From Sphingobacterium detergens (GTDB lineage: Bacteria > Bacteroidota > Bacteroidia > Sphingobacteriales > Sphingobacteriaceae), in assembly GCF_003610355.1 (NCBI RefSeq), contig NZ_RAPY01000006.1, positions 1 through 64,000 of the forward strand: a stretch of DNA of 64,000 nucleotides, written 5' to 3'. The translations under genes were made by a program, and so were the position numbers. Below, one piece after another: positions 1-8,942 of this stretch (position 1 is its first letter; each line of letters starts with the position of its first letter). Under the pieces are notes generated by a model, which had not been told where the DNA came from, searched no databases, and saw only the letters and a program-made list of their open reading frames with translations.

Positions 1-26
1 AACAGGTGGGAGAGTAGGTCGGTGCC
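1..26 (+). rRNA. 5S rRNA, 3' end only
   Basis: The first 26 bases match the conserved 3' end of Bacteroidota 5S rRNA (GGTGGGAGAGTAGGTCGGTGCC) and are followed at once by a T run and a terminator hairpin. The rest of the gene, and presumably 23S and 16S, lies left of the window. Confidence 0.82.
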
Positions 27-38
27 TTTTTTTACACG

Positions 39-74
39 GAAGCCCTTGCTGGAAACAGTCAAGGGCTTCTTTCG
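39..74 (+). terminator. rRNA operon terminator
   Basis: The arms GAAGCCCTTG (39-48) and CAAGGGCTTC (60-69) form a perfect 10-bp stem. Inner CTG/CAG pairs extend it around a GAAA-type loop, and a T-rich stretch follows. It lies 12 bases after the 5S 3' end. Confidence 0.8.
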
Positions 75-669
75 TTTACATACTTCCCAAAAGGTTCCAA
101 AGAACCATGGCGGCGTGCTTAAATTGTATACGCTACTTTCAATGTACATGCATTGGGCTTGCTGCATCGAAAGGCACGGTAATAACACCACGTGCTACAG
201 ACCCAGTGTAGACTCCTGCCCGCTTTAGGTGCGATAGCAGCTAACAACATAAGGCATTTATAAGCTAAATTGAGCCGGACAGCCTACCTACTGCCTAAGC
301 ACCTATCCTAATCCACGTTTTTGTTGGCCGCCTTACTGCAATGATCTTTACCGATAGGATCTGCGATTACCTGATTTTTTCCTGAATAGAAGCCGCCAGT
401 GCTCAATCTATCCACTCACTTATGAAAGCGGCTTGATGATTGGATTCGGTAACCAAATTACTGGATGGTTAGATATTCTGCAAGTGATTCCCGATTCGAC
501 TCGTGGTAGCGCCGGTAAAAGAATACTTGGCAACGGAGATCTCGAGTATAAAGGAATAATAAACTTATCATCTTGAGTATATGCTCTTTAAGTTTTTGCT
601 ATGAAATTGAAATCATGAATTTATCTAACGGTCACACTTTCGGTAAAAAAATAATGATTATAATAAATT

Positions 670-706
670 AAGCAATCGTTTGTGTAGATTAAACAAACGA
701 TTGCTT
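670..706. repeat. Perfect 14-bp inverted repeat
   Basis: The arm at 670-683 (AAGCAATCGTTTGT) is exactly complementary to 693-706, with a 9-base spacer. Both sides are AT-rich, and TTTAAAG then a T-rich stretch follow on the plus strand. It could be a bidirectional terminator of a lost gene or an operator. No gene ends nearby. Confidence 0.6.
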
Positions 707-851
707 TAAAGTTTGATTTTTTATTTCGAGAAAAGTGTTATATTATTGTTATAGAGATTAAGTTCTTTAGTTAGAACCAAGTATAAATCCAAATCCAAAT
801 GGATTTTTCTTATTGACTGTTTAGTTTGTTTTAAAATAGGTGATTTTTTAG

Positions 852-875
852 AGGGACCATTTTGGTCCCTTTAAA
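852..875 (+). promoter_or_regulatory. Hairpin in the leader of the GH109 gene
   Basis: AGGGACCA (852-859) and TGGTCCCT (863-870) form a perfect 8-bp stem with a 3-base loop, followed by TTAAATTT. It ends 25 bases before the start codon. It could be an attenuator-like terminator or a leader stem. No upstream gene needs a terminator here. Confidence 0.45.
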
Positions 876-894
876 TTTACATGAACTTTAAATT

Positions 895-2301
895 ATGGAT
901 TCTAGAAGAGATTTTTTAAAAAAAGCCGGAATTTTATCATCGCTGGCTGTTTCACTTCCTACGTTGGTTAATGCAAATGCAACTGCAGAAGCATTTAATA
1001 TGTGCGGTTATGCTGCACCCAAAATTGATAAAGTGAGAGTTGCTGTAATTGGATTGGGTATGCGTGGTCCTGGTGCAGTCGAACGACTATCTTTTATCGA
1101 AGGTTGTGAAATCGTTGCACTTTGTGATAAACATCCAGAAAGAGTTGAGAAAGCACAGAAGATTCTTACCTCAAAAGGTTTGAAGGCTGCAAAGTCTTAT
1201 TCTGGAGAAGATGGCTGGAAGTCATTATTGAAGGAAGAAAAACTGGATCTGGTCTATATCTGTACACCTTGGGACTACCATGCACTCATGAGTGTTGCAG
1301 CTATGAAAGCGGGTAACCATGTGGCTTGTGAAGTGCCAATTGCATTAACAATAAAAGATTGTTGGGAGGTAGTCAAAACATCTGAAGCAACAAAAAAACA
1401 TTGTATGATGTTGGAGAATTGTTGCTATGACTTTTTCGAGATGTTGACATTGAATATGGCCCGCCAGGGTTTATTTGGTGAATTGATCCATGGTGAAGGT
1501 GCTTATATCCATGACTTATTGGATTTGAATTTCTCAAAGAATGGTTATGATAATATGTGGCGTCTAAGGGAAAATATTAAATACAATGGAAACCTCTATC
1601 CAACTCACGGACTTGGACCTGTCGCACAGTGTCTAAATATAAATAGAGGAGACAAGATGGATCATCTTGTCGCGATGTCGTCCAATGATTTTATGATGGG
1701 TGAGAAGGCTAAGGAACTCGCTGGAAAGGATTCGTTCTTTCAAGAATTCGTCGGAAAGAAATACCGTGGCAACATGAATACGACGCTAATTCGCACCGCG
1801 AAGGGTAAAACAATTATGCTACAACATGATGTGACCTCGCCTAGACCATATTCAAGACTTCATACGTTAAGCGGTACAAAAGGTTTTGCCCAAAAATACC
1901 CAACTGAGAATATTGCTTTTGGTCATGAATTTATTAAAGAGGAAAAACTCAAAGAATTATATGATAAATATACGCCAGAATTAGTGAAATACATCGGTGA
2001 TAAAGCCAAAGAAGTTGGTGGTCACGGAGGTATGGACTTTATGATGGACTGGCGCCTAATCGACTGTTTACGTAACGGGTTGCCGTTGGATCAAGATGTC
2101 TATGACGCTGCTTCATGGAGTTGTATTGTACCATTAAGTTTTGAGTCCGTTGAAAAGAACTGTAAAACGGTAGCAGTTCCGGATTTTACAAAAGGTGCAT
2201 GGAAAAATAATAACCCAGTGGATATCACCTTAAAAGGTGGTGGTAATACACCTATTCGCTCAAAAAATGCAAAAAAAGAAAATGTACAATTGGATGTATA
2301 A
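895..2301 (+). CDS. Gfo/Idh/MocA oxidoreductase, GH109-type glycosidase
   Basis: Exported NAD-dependent enzyme of the Gfo/Idh/MocA fold, 468 residues. The N-terminus is a twin-arginine signal (RRDFLKKAG at residues 4-12, then a hydrophobic stretch ending near 32), suggesting folded, cofactor-loaded export. The Rossmann motif VAVIGLGMRG is at residues 49-58. The central block (HCMMLEN, then LNMARQGLFGELIHGEGAYI) resembles GH109 alpha-N-acetylgalactosaminidases, which cleave glycosides through transient NAD-dependent oxidation. I rely on remembered family similarity, so the substrate is uncertain; a plain sugar dehydrogenase is the alternative. A hairpin lies just upstream and a terminator (2325-2354) follows, so it is probably transcribed alone. 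Confidence 0.82.
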   Translation: MDSRRDFLKKAGILSSLAVSLPTLVNANATAEAFNMCGYAAPKIDKVRVAVIGLGMRGPGAVERLSFIEGCEIVALCDKHPERVEKAQKILTSKGLKAAKSYSGEDGWKSLLKEEKLDLVYICTPWDYHALMSVAAMKAGNHVACEVPIALTIKDCWEVVKTSEATKKHCMMLENCCYDFFEMLTLNMARQGLFGELIHGEGAYIHDLLDLNFSKNGYDNMWRLRENIKYNGNLYPTHGLGPVAQCLNINRGDKMDHLVAMSSNDFMMGEKAKELAGKDSFFQEFVGKKYRGNMNTTLIRTAKGKTIMLQHDVTSPRPYSRLHTLSGTKGFAQKYPTENIAFGHEFIKEEKLKELYDKYTPELVKYIGDKAKEVGGHGGMDFMMDWRLIDCLRNGLPLDQDVYDAASWSCIVPLSFESVEKNCKTVAVPDFTKGAWKNNNPVDITLKGGGNTPIRSKNAKKENVQLDV

Positions 2302-2324
2302 AATCTGCATCTAGGTCAATAATT

Positions 2325-2354
2325 AAAAGGGGAGCATTTTATTGTTCCCCTTTT
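2325..2354 (+). terminator. Terminator after the GH109 gene
   Basis: AAAAGGGGAGCA (2325-2336) pairs with TGTTCCCCTTTT (2343-2354), one G-T pair, six-base loop. It lies 24 bases after the stop codon and ends 16 bases before the next gene's apparent start. Confidence 0.8.
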
Positions 2355-2370
2355 ATGTTTATCTTTAGGT

Positions 2371-3408
2371 ATGTTAATCAATCTGACGCTAGTTACCTGT
2401 CTATCTATATTTTCCGCAAATGATACCCTTTCATGTTGTGTTGGTGAAAATATACCTACACGGGCCGGGATGATCAAATCTCAGTTATCCAAACAAAGCA
2501 ATAATACCACTGGAAAGATGGTTTTAATTGAAGGTGGTAAATTTCTGATGGGAAGTTCGAATTTCGAAGATAGTAAACCTGTACATGCTGTAGAACTCCA
2601 TTCATTTTATATGGATGAGCATGAAGTTACAAATGCGCAATTTGCCCAATTTGTAAAGGAAACGGGCTATGTGACGGTAGCTGAGCGAAAACTTGACCCA
2701 AAAGATTTTCCCGGTGTGGATCCGAATATGTTGGTTCCCGGATCTGCTGTATTTTCAAAACCCAAAGAACTCAACTCTTTAAATAATTATCTGATGTGGT
2801 GGGAGTATGTTCCGGGGGCAAATTGGCAACATCCTGAAGGGCCTAATAGTTCCATAAAAGATAAAATGAATTACCCAGTTGTCCAGGTTGCCTATGAGGA
2901 TGCGGCTGCCTATGCAAAGTGGGCTGGAAAAAGATTGCCTACTGAAGCTGAATGGGAGTACGCCGCCCGTTCGCGTAAGGATACCAATGGTGACCTGTAT
3001 TATTGGGGGAAAGAGCTGAAACCAAATGGTAAATGGACGGCCAATATTTATCAGGGGAAATTCCCTGTTGAAGATTCAAAAGAGGATGGTTATGAAGGTG
3101 CGGCGCCAGTGAAATCTTTTCAGGCGAACGCTTTAGGACTCTACGATATGGAAGGGAATGTCTGGGAATGGTGTTCGGACTACTATAGACCAGATTATTA
3201 CAAGAATAGCGTGGCGTCAAATCCCACGGGACCGGAGAGTTCGTATGATCCACAGGAACCTAATCTCGAGAAACGTGTCCAACGAGGCGGATCGTTTCTC
3301 TGTAATGATCAGTATTGTGAACGTTATAAAGCAGGAAGCAGGGGGAAAGGTGAGGTAAATAGCCCAACAAATAATGTCGGTTTCCGATGTGTAAAAGATA
3401 TAAAATAG
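2371..3408 (+). CDS. Formylglycine-generating enzyme (SUMF1) family protein
   Basis: FGE-sulfatase domain protein, 345 residues. The domain starts near residue 50 (MVLIEGGKFLMGSS) and includes MDEHEVTNAQFAQFV and RLPTEAEWEYAAR. The C-terminal block RGGSFLCNDQYCERYKAGSR carries Cys311 and Cys316 with the C-x4-C spacing of true formylglycine-generating enzymes, and ends GFRC. These copper-binding cysteines oxidise a sulfatase cysteine to formylglycine, so this copy may be catalytically competent; many SUMF1 relatives lack the cysteines. No sulfatase lies in the window. The start is uncertain: the N-terminus is hydrophobic but has no basic residues, and the previous terminator ends 16 bases upstream. 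A start at residue 34 (2470) is possible. Confidence 0.82.
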   Translation: MLINLTLVTCLSIFSANDTLSCCVGENIPTRAGMIKSQLSKQSNNTTGKMVLIEGGKFLMGSSNFEDSKPVHAVELHSFYMDEHEVTNAQFAQFVKETGYVTVAERKLDPKDFPGVDPNMLVPGSAVFSKPKELNSLNNYLMWWEYVPGANWQHPEGPNSSIKDKMNYPVVQVAYEDAAAYAKWAGKRLPTEAEWEYAARSRKDTNGDLYYWGKELKPNGKWTANIYQGKFPVEDSKEDGYEGAAPVKSFQANALGLYDMEGNVWEWCSDYYRPDYYKNSVASNPTGPESSYDPQEPNLEKRVQRGGSFLCNDQYCERYKAGSRGKGEVNSPTNNVGFRCVKDIK

Positions 3409-3436
3409 AAAAGGCTTGCATTTGCAAGCCTTTTCT
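3407..3436. terminator. Bidirectional terminator between convergent genes
   Basis: AGAAAAGGCTTGCA (3407-3420) is fully complementary to 3423-3436, flanked by A and T runs. It starts inside the stop codon of the FGE-like gene and ends 16 bases before the carB stop, so it serves both strands. Confidence 0.88.
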
Positions 3437-3452
3437 ATTTTATAGAGATACC

Positions 3453-6272
3453 TTATTGTGCATTCAAAAACATTGATTTTTGATTGTACAATTCTCTGAA
3501 ATATGGATCTTGAAGATCTTTGATAAAGCGGATTGCTTCACCAGTTGATTTCATTTCAGGGCCTAATTGTTTGTCTACCTCAGGGAATTTATTGAAGGAG
3601 AATACAGGTTCTTTAATAGCGTATCCTTTCAATTTACGTTCGATCGTGAAGTCACTCAGTTTATTAACACCTAACATCACTTTTGTCGCGATGTTGATGT
3701 AAGGAACATCGTAAGCCTTCGCGATGAAAGGAACTGTACGTGATGCACGTGGGTTAGCCTCGATGACATAAACATTCTCACCTTTGACAGCAAACTGAAT
3801 GTTTAATAGACCACGTACATTTAGTGCTTTCGCTAACTTGATCGAGTATTCTTCCATTTTATCCTGAACAGCTTGGGATAGTCCGAATGGAGGCAATACT
3901 GCCGAAGAGTCTCCGGAGTGAATACCAGCAGGTTCGATGTGTTCCATCATACCGATGATATGTACATCTTCACCATCACAGATAGAATCTGACTCCGCTT
4001 CTTCAGCACGATCCAAGAAGTGGTCGATCAGGATATGATTACCAGGAAGGTTTTTCAATAAGTTAACAACTGCTTTTTCCAAGTCTTCGTCATTGATGAC
4101 AATACTCATACCTTGTCCACCCAATACATACGAAGGGCGAACCAAAACTGGATAGCCAACTTCGTTAGCAACTTGTAATGCTTCTTCTGCCGAAGTAGCC
4201 ACACCATATTTTGGATATGGAATATTTAATTCTTTCAAAAGATCAGAGAAACGACCACGATCTTCTGCCAAGTCCATATTTTCGAAAGAAGTACCAATGA
4301 TTTTTACACCAAGCTGCTCCAAGCGTTCAGCCATTTTAAGTGCTGTTTGTCCACCCAATTGAACGATTACACCTTCAGGTTTTTCTAATTCAATGATCTC
4401 ACGAACATGCTCCCAGAATACAGGCTCAAAATATAACTTGTCGGCCATATTAAAGTCTGTCGATACTGTCTCAGGGTTACAATTAACCATGATTGCCTCG
4501 TAACCACATTCTTTGGCTGCCAATAACCCGTGTACACAAGAGTAATCGAACTCGATACCTTGACCGATACGGTTAGGACCTGAACCTAATACAATGATTT
4601 TCTTCTTGTCTGAAGAGATGGATTCGTTTTCTTCTTCAAATGTTGAATAGTAATATGGAGTTTGTGCTGGGAATTCCGCGGCACAAGTATCAACCATTTT
4701 GTAAACCCGGTTGATGCCAAGCTCCTTACGACGATCATATACCTGATCTTCTGTTACATTACCTAGCAACCAAGCAATCTGTACATCTGAATAACCTTTT
4801 TGTTTTAAGGTCATGAAGAAATCGCGTGGGATATTATTTAGTTGGTAACGACGTAACTCTTGCTCAAGATGTACTAACTCCTGGATCTGTACCAAGAACC
4901 ATTTGTCGATACGTGTTGCTTTACGAATTGATTCCAATGGAACACCTAATTCGAATGCATCTTTGATATGGAACAAACGGTCACCGCTTGGATGTTCTAA
5001 GCTATCCATGATCTCGTCCAGATTTCTCCATTGACGACCATCGGCACCTAGACCAGCGCGGCCAGTTTCAAGTGACTGACATGCTTTCTGTAAAGCTTCG
5101 ATAAATGTACGGCCGATTGCCATTACCTCACCTACAGCTTTCATCTGAAGACCTAATTCTTTGTTTGCACCTTTGAACTTGTCAAAGTTGAAACGCGGGA
5201 TCTTAACGATGACGTAATCTAATGTTGGTTCGAAATATGCTGAAGTAGTCTTAGTAATCTGATTTTGCAACTCATCCAAGTTGTATCCGATCGCTAATTT
5301 AGCTGCAATTTTTGCAATTGGGTAACCAGTTGCTTTCGATGCTAAAGCTGATGAACGAGATACACGTGGGTTGATCTCGATTGCAATGATTTCTTCATTT
5401 TCTGGATTTACCGAGAATTGAACGTTACATCCACCTGCAAATGTACCGATCGAGCGCATCATCAGGATAGCCTGATTACGCATATCTTGGTAGCATTTGT
5501 CCGATAATGTCATACCTGGAGCTACTGTGATCGAGTCTCCAGTGTGGATACCCATTGGATCAAAGTTTTCAATTGTACAGATGATAATGACATTGTCGTT
5601 GGTATCGCGAAGCAATTCTAACTCGAATTCTTTCCAACCCAATACAGCTTGTTCGACTAAAACCTCGTGTGTTGGTGATGCGTGTAAACCTCTATTTAAG
5701 GCTGCATCAAAATCTTCTTTTCTGTGTACAAATCCACCTCCTGTACCTGCTAAGGTATAGGAAGGACGTATAACAAGGGGATAACCAATTTCTTGTGCAG
5801 CTTCTTTACCTTCCAAGAATGAGTTTGCGATCTTTGATGTTGCAACGCCCACACCAATATCAACCATTAATTGACGGAATTCTTCACGGTTTTCAGTTTT
5901 TTCAATGGCAGCAACATCAACACCGATAACTTTTACATTGTATTTTTCCCAAAGACCTAGGTTGGAAGCTTCGATACATAAGTTCAAAGCTGTCTGACCA
6001 CCCATGGTAGGAAGTACAGCGTCAATATTGTGTTTTTGCAATATTTCTTCAATACTTTCGCAAGTTAATGGAAGTAAGTAGACATTGTCTGCAACAACTT
6101 TGTCCGTCATGATTGTTGCAGGATTTGAGTTGATGATGGATACTTCAATACCTTCTTCTTTCAATGAAAGGGATGCTTGAGATCCAGAATAATCAAATTC
6201 ACAAGCTTGACCGATAACGATGGGACCTGATCCGATGATTAAAACCGACTTAATGGAAGTGTTTCTTGGCAT
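3453..6272 (-). CDS. carB: Carbamoyl-phosphate synthase large subunit
   Basis: Makes carbamoyl phosphate from bicarbonate, ATP and ammonia supplied by the CarA glutaminase, for pyrimidine and arginine synthesis. The two homologous ATP-grasp halves are visible: the first opens with VLIIGSGPIVIGQACEFDYS near residue 10, the second with IIVLGSGPNRIGQGIEFDYS near residue 555. Each has its own ERAEEAE/KEFELELL-type metal-binding region. At 939 residues it is about 130 shorter than the E. coli enzyme (1073) and ends right after the second ATP-grasp half, so the C-terminal MGS-like allosteric domain (UMP and ornithine site) is absent. As I recall, shorter CarB proteins occur in Bacteroidota. carA is not nearby. 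Confidence 0.96.
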   Translation of the reverse strand: MPRNTSIKSVLIIGSGPIVIGQACEFDYSGSQASLSLKEEGIEVSIINSNPATIMTDKVVADNVYLLPLTCESIEEILQKHNIDAVLPTMGGQTALNLCIEASNLGLWEKYNVKVIGVDVAAIEKTENREEFRQLMVDIGVGVATSKIANSFLEGKEAAQEIGYPLVIRPSYTLAGTGGGFVHRKEDFDAALNRGLHASPTHEVLVEQAVLGWKEFELELLRDTNDNVIIICTIENFDPMGIHTGDSITVAPGMTLSDKCYQDMRNQAILMMRSIGTFAGGCNVQFSVNPENEEIIAIEINPRVSRSSALASKATGYPIAKIAAKLAIGYNLDELQNQITKTTSAYFEPTLDYVIVKIPRFNFDKFKGANKELGLQMKAVGEVMAIGRTFIEALQKACQSLETGRAGLGADGRQWRNLDEIMDSLEHPSGDRLFHIKDAFELGVPLESIRKATRIDKWFLVQIQELVHLEQELRRYQLNNIPRDFFMTLKQKGYSDVQIAWLLGNVTEDQVYDRRKELGINRVYKMVDTCAAEFPAQTPYYYSTFEEENESISSDKKKIIVLGSGPNRIGQGIEFDYSCVHGLLAAKECGYEAIMVNCNPETVSTDFNMADKLYFEPVFWEHVREIIELEKPEGVIVQLGGQTALKMAERLEQLGVKIIGTSFENMDLAEDRGRFSDLLKELNIPYPKYGVATSAEEALQVANEVGYPVLVRPSYVLGGQGMSIVINDEDLEKAVVNLLKNLPGNHILIDHFLDRAEEAESDSICDGEDVHIIGMMEHIEPAGIHSGDSSAVLPPFGLSQAVQDKMEEYSIKLAKALNVRGLLNIQFAVKGENVYVIEANPRASRTVPFIAKAYDVPYINIATKVMLGVNKLSDFTIERKLKGYAIKEPVFSFNKFPEVDKQLGPEMKSTGEAIRFIKDLQDPYFRELYNQKSMFLNAQ

Positions 6273-6352
6273 TATATCTAGTTCAAAAAATTAAATTTCC
6301 TATTGTAAATCTGAGCAAAGACAATCAAAAATAGCTCATGGGGAAGGGTCAT

Positions 6353-6381
6353 TCCGACTGCTTTGTCGGAGTGCAAAGTTA
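6353..6381 (-). promoter_or_regulatory. Candidate carB promoter and leader hairpin
   Basis: On the minus strand TAACTTTG (complement of 6374-6381) exactly matches the Bacteroidota -7 consensus TAnnTTTG; I see no clear -33 TTTG. Downstream in the presumed leader of about 100 bases is a small hairpin, TCCGAC (6353-6358) with GTCGGA (6365-6370). A second -7 match (TATTTTTG) lies at 6326-6333. Confidence 0.4.
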
Positions 6382-6470
6382 CATTTTAAATTTTGAAAAT
6401 GAAGTATTTATTTTAATAATATTTCAAAATAAAATGACCTTTATTGGAAAAGTAGTCTTGAAAGCAGTAA

Positions 6471-6511
6471 TAATAGTTGGAAAACGTAAGGAGTGGGTTC
6501 TCCAACTATTA
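6471..6511 (-). terminator. Possible terminator of the GH20 gene
   Basis: TAATAGTTGGA (6471-6481) is fully complementary to TCCAACTATTA (6501-6511), with a 19-base loop. It lies 23 bases past the minus-strand stop codon of the hexosaminidase gene. The following T tract is weak. Confidence 0.5.
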
Positions 6512-6533
6512 TCGTGAGTCGTTTATTATTCGG

Positions 6534-8792
6534 CTAATAAACAATAATTTCATCTGTAAATAAATATCCTTTTTTCGGGTTACTGGCTTTGATTTTTATG
6601 TAGCGTGCCTGTTGTGCTTTATCAAGTTTAAGTTCGAATCGTTTAAAAGTTAATTTGGATTCTTTATCGGATATATCATTTATCACCGTACCTACTTTTC
6701 TAAAGCTACGTCCATTATCCGAAAGAAAGACTTCCATTTCACCAGGCATGTAAACTCCCGGACCTATCATTTGCATAAAATTCATGGCAACCTGATGAAT
6801 TTCTTCTCTTCGCTCTAAATCGACTACGACATCAATCGGACTCGTAAAACCTTGCCATTGACCATCGTGGTAAGAGAGTCCCCCCATTAGACCATTGGTT
6901 AAAGTCGAATCTTTTTGGGCTGGATATCCAGACCATTGTGTGTTGTAAGTTACTTTTTTTCCGATAGCGCGATGAATATCAATATCAAATGACAATGTAG
7001 GACCTATTTTAATGGAGTCCTGAAAATATGCTGCATTGATATGTCCTGTTGAACTAAGTTCAAATGGACCGGTATATGGTGTAGACTGAATCGTAGGTTC
7101 ACTTCCATCAATTGTATATCGGATCTGATCCGTGTTCAATTGCTCTGTTGTAAGTGTAATTTTGTTGTTGTTTTTAATCGCATTATACGATGCTATATAG
7201 GCAACATTGAACGAGGGACGATAGTAGTTCAGATTCAGTTCTTGCAATAGCTTGTAGTGTGATTGTAATCTTCGTTGAAAGTCAGCCCAGCTTTTTGCAT
7301 CTTTTGTGGTCCAATTGACTTCGGATAATGCTAATGCACGTGGAAATACCATATATTCAACATGCTCCGTCGTCGGCACATATTCTGTCCATATATTCGC
7401 CTGCGCACCCAGGATATGTTTGGCTTTATCACCTTGTATCGCAGCTGGAATAGGGTCGTAGGAGTAGACTTTATCAAGTGTTAGATAGCCTCCAATAGCT
7501 TCGGGTTGTGTTCTTGGGTCTGTCTGATAGGAATCGAAATAAAGATGTGAGCCGGGAGTCATAATGACATCGTGGCCCGCATTTGCAGCTTTTATTCCGC
7601 CCTCTTCTCCACGCCAACTCATGACTGTTGCTCCTTCGGTGAGTCCACCTTGTAAGATCTCATCCCAACCAATAAGCTTTCTACCCTTTGATTGCAGGTA
7701 CAGATCCATTTGTTTGATGGCATAACTTTGTAATTCGTCAACGGACTTTAAACCTTCCTTCTGCATAAGAGCTTGATCTTTTGGACAGGTTTCCCAATGT
7801 TTCTTTTCCGCTTCATCACCTCCAATATGAATATATTGAGAGGGGAATATGGTCAGTACTTCATCCAGTACATTTTTTAGAAACTCAAAAGTCTTTTCAT
7901 TGCCAATGCAAAACTCGCCTTGGCTGTAGGGCTTCCCTGAACAGGAAAGTTCGGGATACACGGCCATTACTTCTTCTGAGTGTCCGGGCATTTCTATTTC
8001 CGGAATGACATTGATGCCTTTTCGGGCGGCATAGTCGACCAATTCGCGCGCTTCTTCCTGTGTGTAAAAGCCACCACTGGCATTTGGATTTCCTTTTTCC
8101 ACATATTGACGTCCATTGTTCCACCAATCTTTCCAATGGGTATGTGTACGCCAAGCTGCTTTTTGTGTTAATTCTGGATATTTTTTAATCTCCAGTCGCC
8201 ATCCCGCTCCATCTGTCAAATGCCAATGAAAGTTATTGAACTTATAAATGGCCATGACATCGATATATTTCTTTACGAAAGAAAGTGGCATAAAATGACG
8301 GGAAACGTCTAAATGTAATCCTCGGTATGAAAAACGAGGTTCATCAACGATAGTCGCAAATGCTATTTTGCTGGGATCAGCTTGTAGATAGCCTAATTGA
8401 ACCAAGGTATAAATCCCATTGATGACCTGCGGAGTATCCCAGGCTTTGAGCAGGAGACCTTTTTCATCAATTTGAATCGAATAGGCATTTTTGCCGAGGT
8501 TGTCTGCATCAACCGCCTTTACAATACGAAAGCCTTCTTTTGGTGCTTTTTTGTTTTTCTTCAGCACTTCAAGGGTTAAACTCTTGATCGCAGGATGTTC
8601 AGTAAGCAATTGCACCGCTGGTTGGAAATCATCAGAAACAATAACTGTGAGTTGTGTTGGGATGGTATATATTCCAGTCGCTACGGTCACCTTGGAAGGC
8701 TTGGGAATAATGTCAAAATTACTTTGGGCCTGCGCACTAAAAATGCAAGCTCCCCCAAGCAATAACAGGGATAAAGATTTGCTCAATCGCAT
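6534..8792 (-). CDS. Beta-N-acetylhexosaminidase, GH20
   Basis: Secreted exo-glycosidase that removes terminal beta-linked GlcNAc or GalNAc by substrate-assisted catalysis. The signal peptide covers residues 1-23 (LLLLGGACIFSAQAQ). A GH20b-like N-terminal domain runs to about 150. The catalytic barrel begins at FSYRGLHLDVSRHFM (154-168) and holds the Asp-Glu pair D326-E327 in HIGGDEAEKKHW. Residues from about 545 look like a chitobiase C-terminal/FN3-type domain (YTIDGSEPTIQSTPYTGPF). The last 130 or so resemble an F5/8 type C carbohydrate-binding module (YHDGQWQGFTSPIDVVVDLE onward). The 752-residue length suits Bacteroidota members. Divergent from lipA across about 150 bases. Confidence 0.93.
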   Translation of the reverse strand: MRLSKSLSLLLLGGACIFSAQAQSNFDIIPKPSKVTVATGIYTIPTQLTVIVSDDFQPAVQLLTEHPAIKSLTLEVLKKNKKAPKEGFRIVKAVDADNLGKNAYSIQIDEKGLLLKAWDTPQVINGIYTLVQLGYLQADPSKIAFATIVDEPRFSYRGLHLDVSRHFMPLSFVKKYIDVMAIYKFNNFHWHLTDGAGWRLEIKKYPELTQKAAWRTHTHWKDWWNNGRQYVEKGNPNASGGFYTQEEARELVDYAARKGINVIPEIEMPGHSEEVMAVYPELSCSGKPYSQGEFCIGNEKTFEFLKNVLDEVLTIFPSQYIHIGGDEAEKKHWETCPKDQALMQKEGLKSVDELQSYAIKQMDLYLQSKGRKLIGWDEILQGGLTEGATVMSWRGEEGGIKAANAGHDVIMTPGSHLYFDSYQTDPRTQPEAIGGYLTLDKVYSYDPIPAAIQGDKAKHILGAQANIWTEYVPTTEHVEYMVFPRALALSEVNWTTKDAKSWADFQRRLQSHYKLLQELNLNYYRPSFNVAYIASYNAIKNNNKITLTTEQLNTDQIRYTIDGSEPTIQSTPYTGPFELSSTGHINAAYFQDSIKIGPTLSFDIDIHRAIGKKVTYNTQWSGYPAQKDSTLTNGLMGGLSYHDGQWQGFTSPIDVVVDLERREEIHQVAMNFMQMIGPGVYMPGEMEVFLSDNGRSFRKVGTVINDISDKESKLTFKRFELKLDKAQQARYIKIKASNPKKGYLFTDEIIVY

Positions 8793-8930
8793 AGTAAAGT
8801 ATTTAGATCAATAGATAATCAACACAAATATCCTAATTTTTGTTTCATTATTCTATTATTGCCGTCATTCGATAAGTATTTATGATATAAAACCAACAAA
8901 TTGCCCAATAGAAATTACATTTTTAATCCT

Positions 8931-8938
8931 TAACTTTG
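8931..8938 (+). promoter_or_regulatory. lipA -7 element close to the start codon
   Basis: TAACTTTG matches TAnnTTTG exactly and ends four bases before the ATG at 8943. The transcript would start at or beside the start codon, giving a leaderless or near-leaderless mRNA. No -33 TTTG is seen at 17-23 bases. Confidence 0.45.
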
Positions 8939-8942
8939 TTGT

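Larger units (their letters stand above)
76..894. other. Long non-coding stretch after the rRNA operon
   Basis: I find no convincing gene in these 820 bases. The part up to about 560 looks richer in GC than the rest, but its frames are broken. One stop-free plus-strand frame runs from about 354 to 575 (about 73 codons, no start near its beginning). It could be the tail of a decayed gene; I do not recognise the product. From about 560 to 894 the DNA is very AT-rich and holds the two inverted repeats listed separately. Confidence 0.5.

Noticed and set aside
22..228. 68-codon open frame at the left edge
   Set aside because: It starts inside the 5S rRNA end and runs through the rRNA terminator hairpin; no protein-like features.
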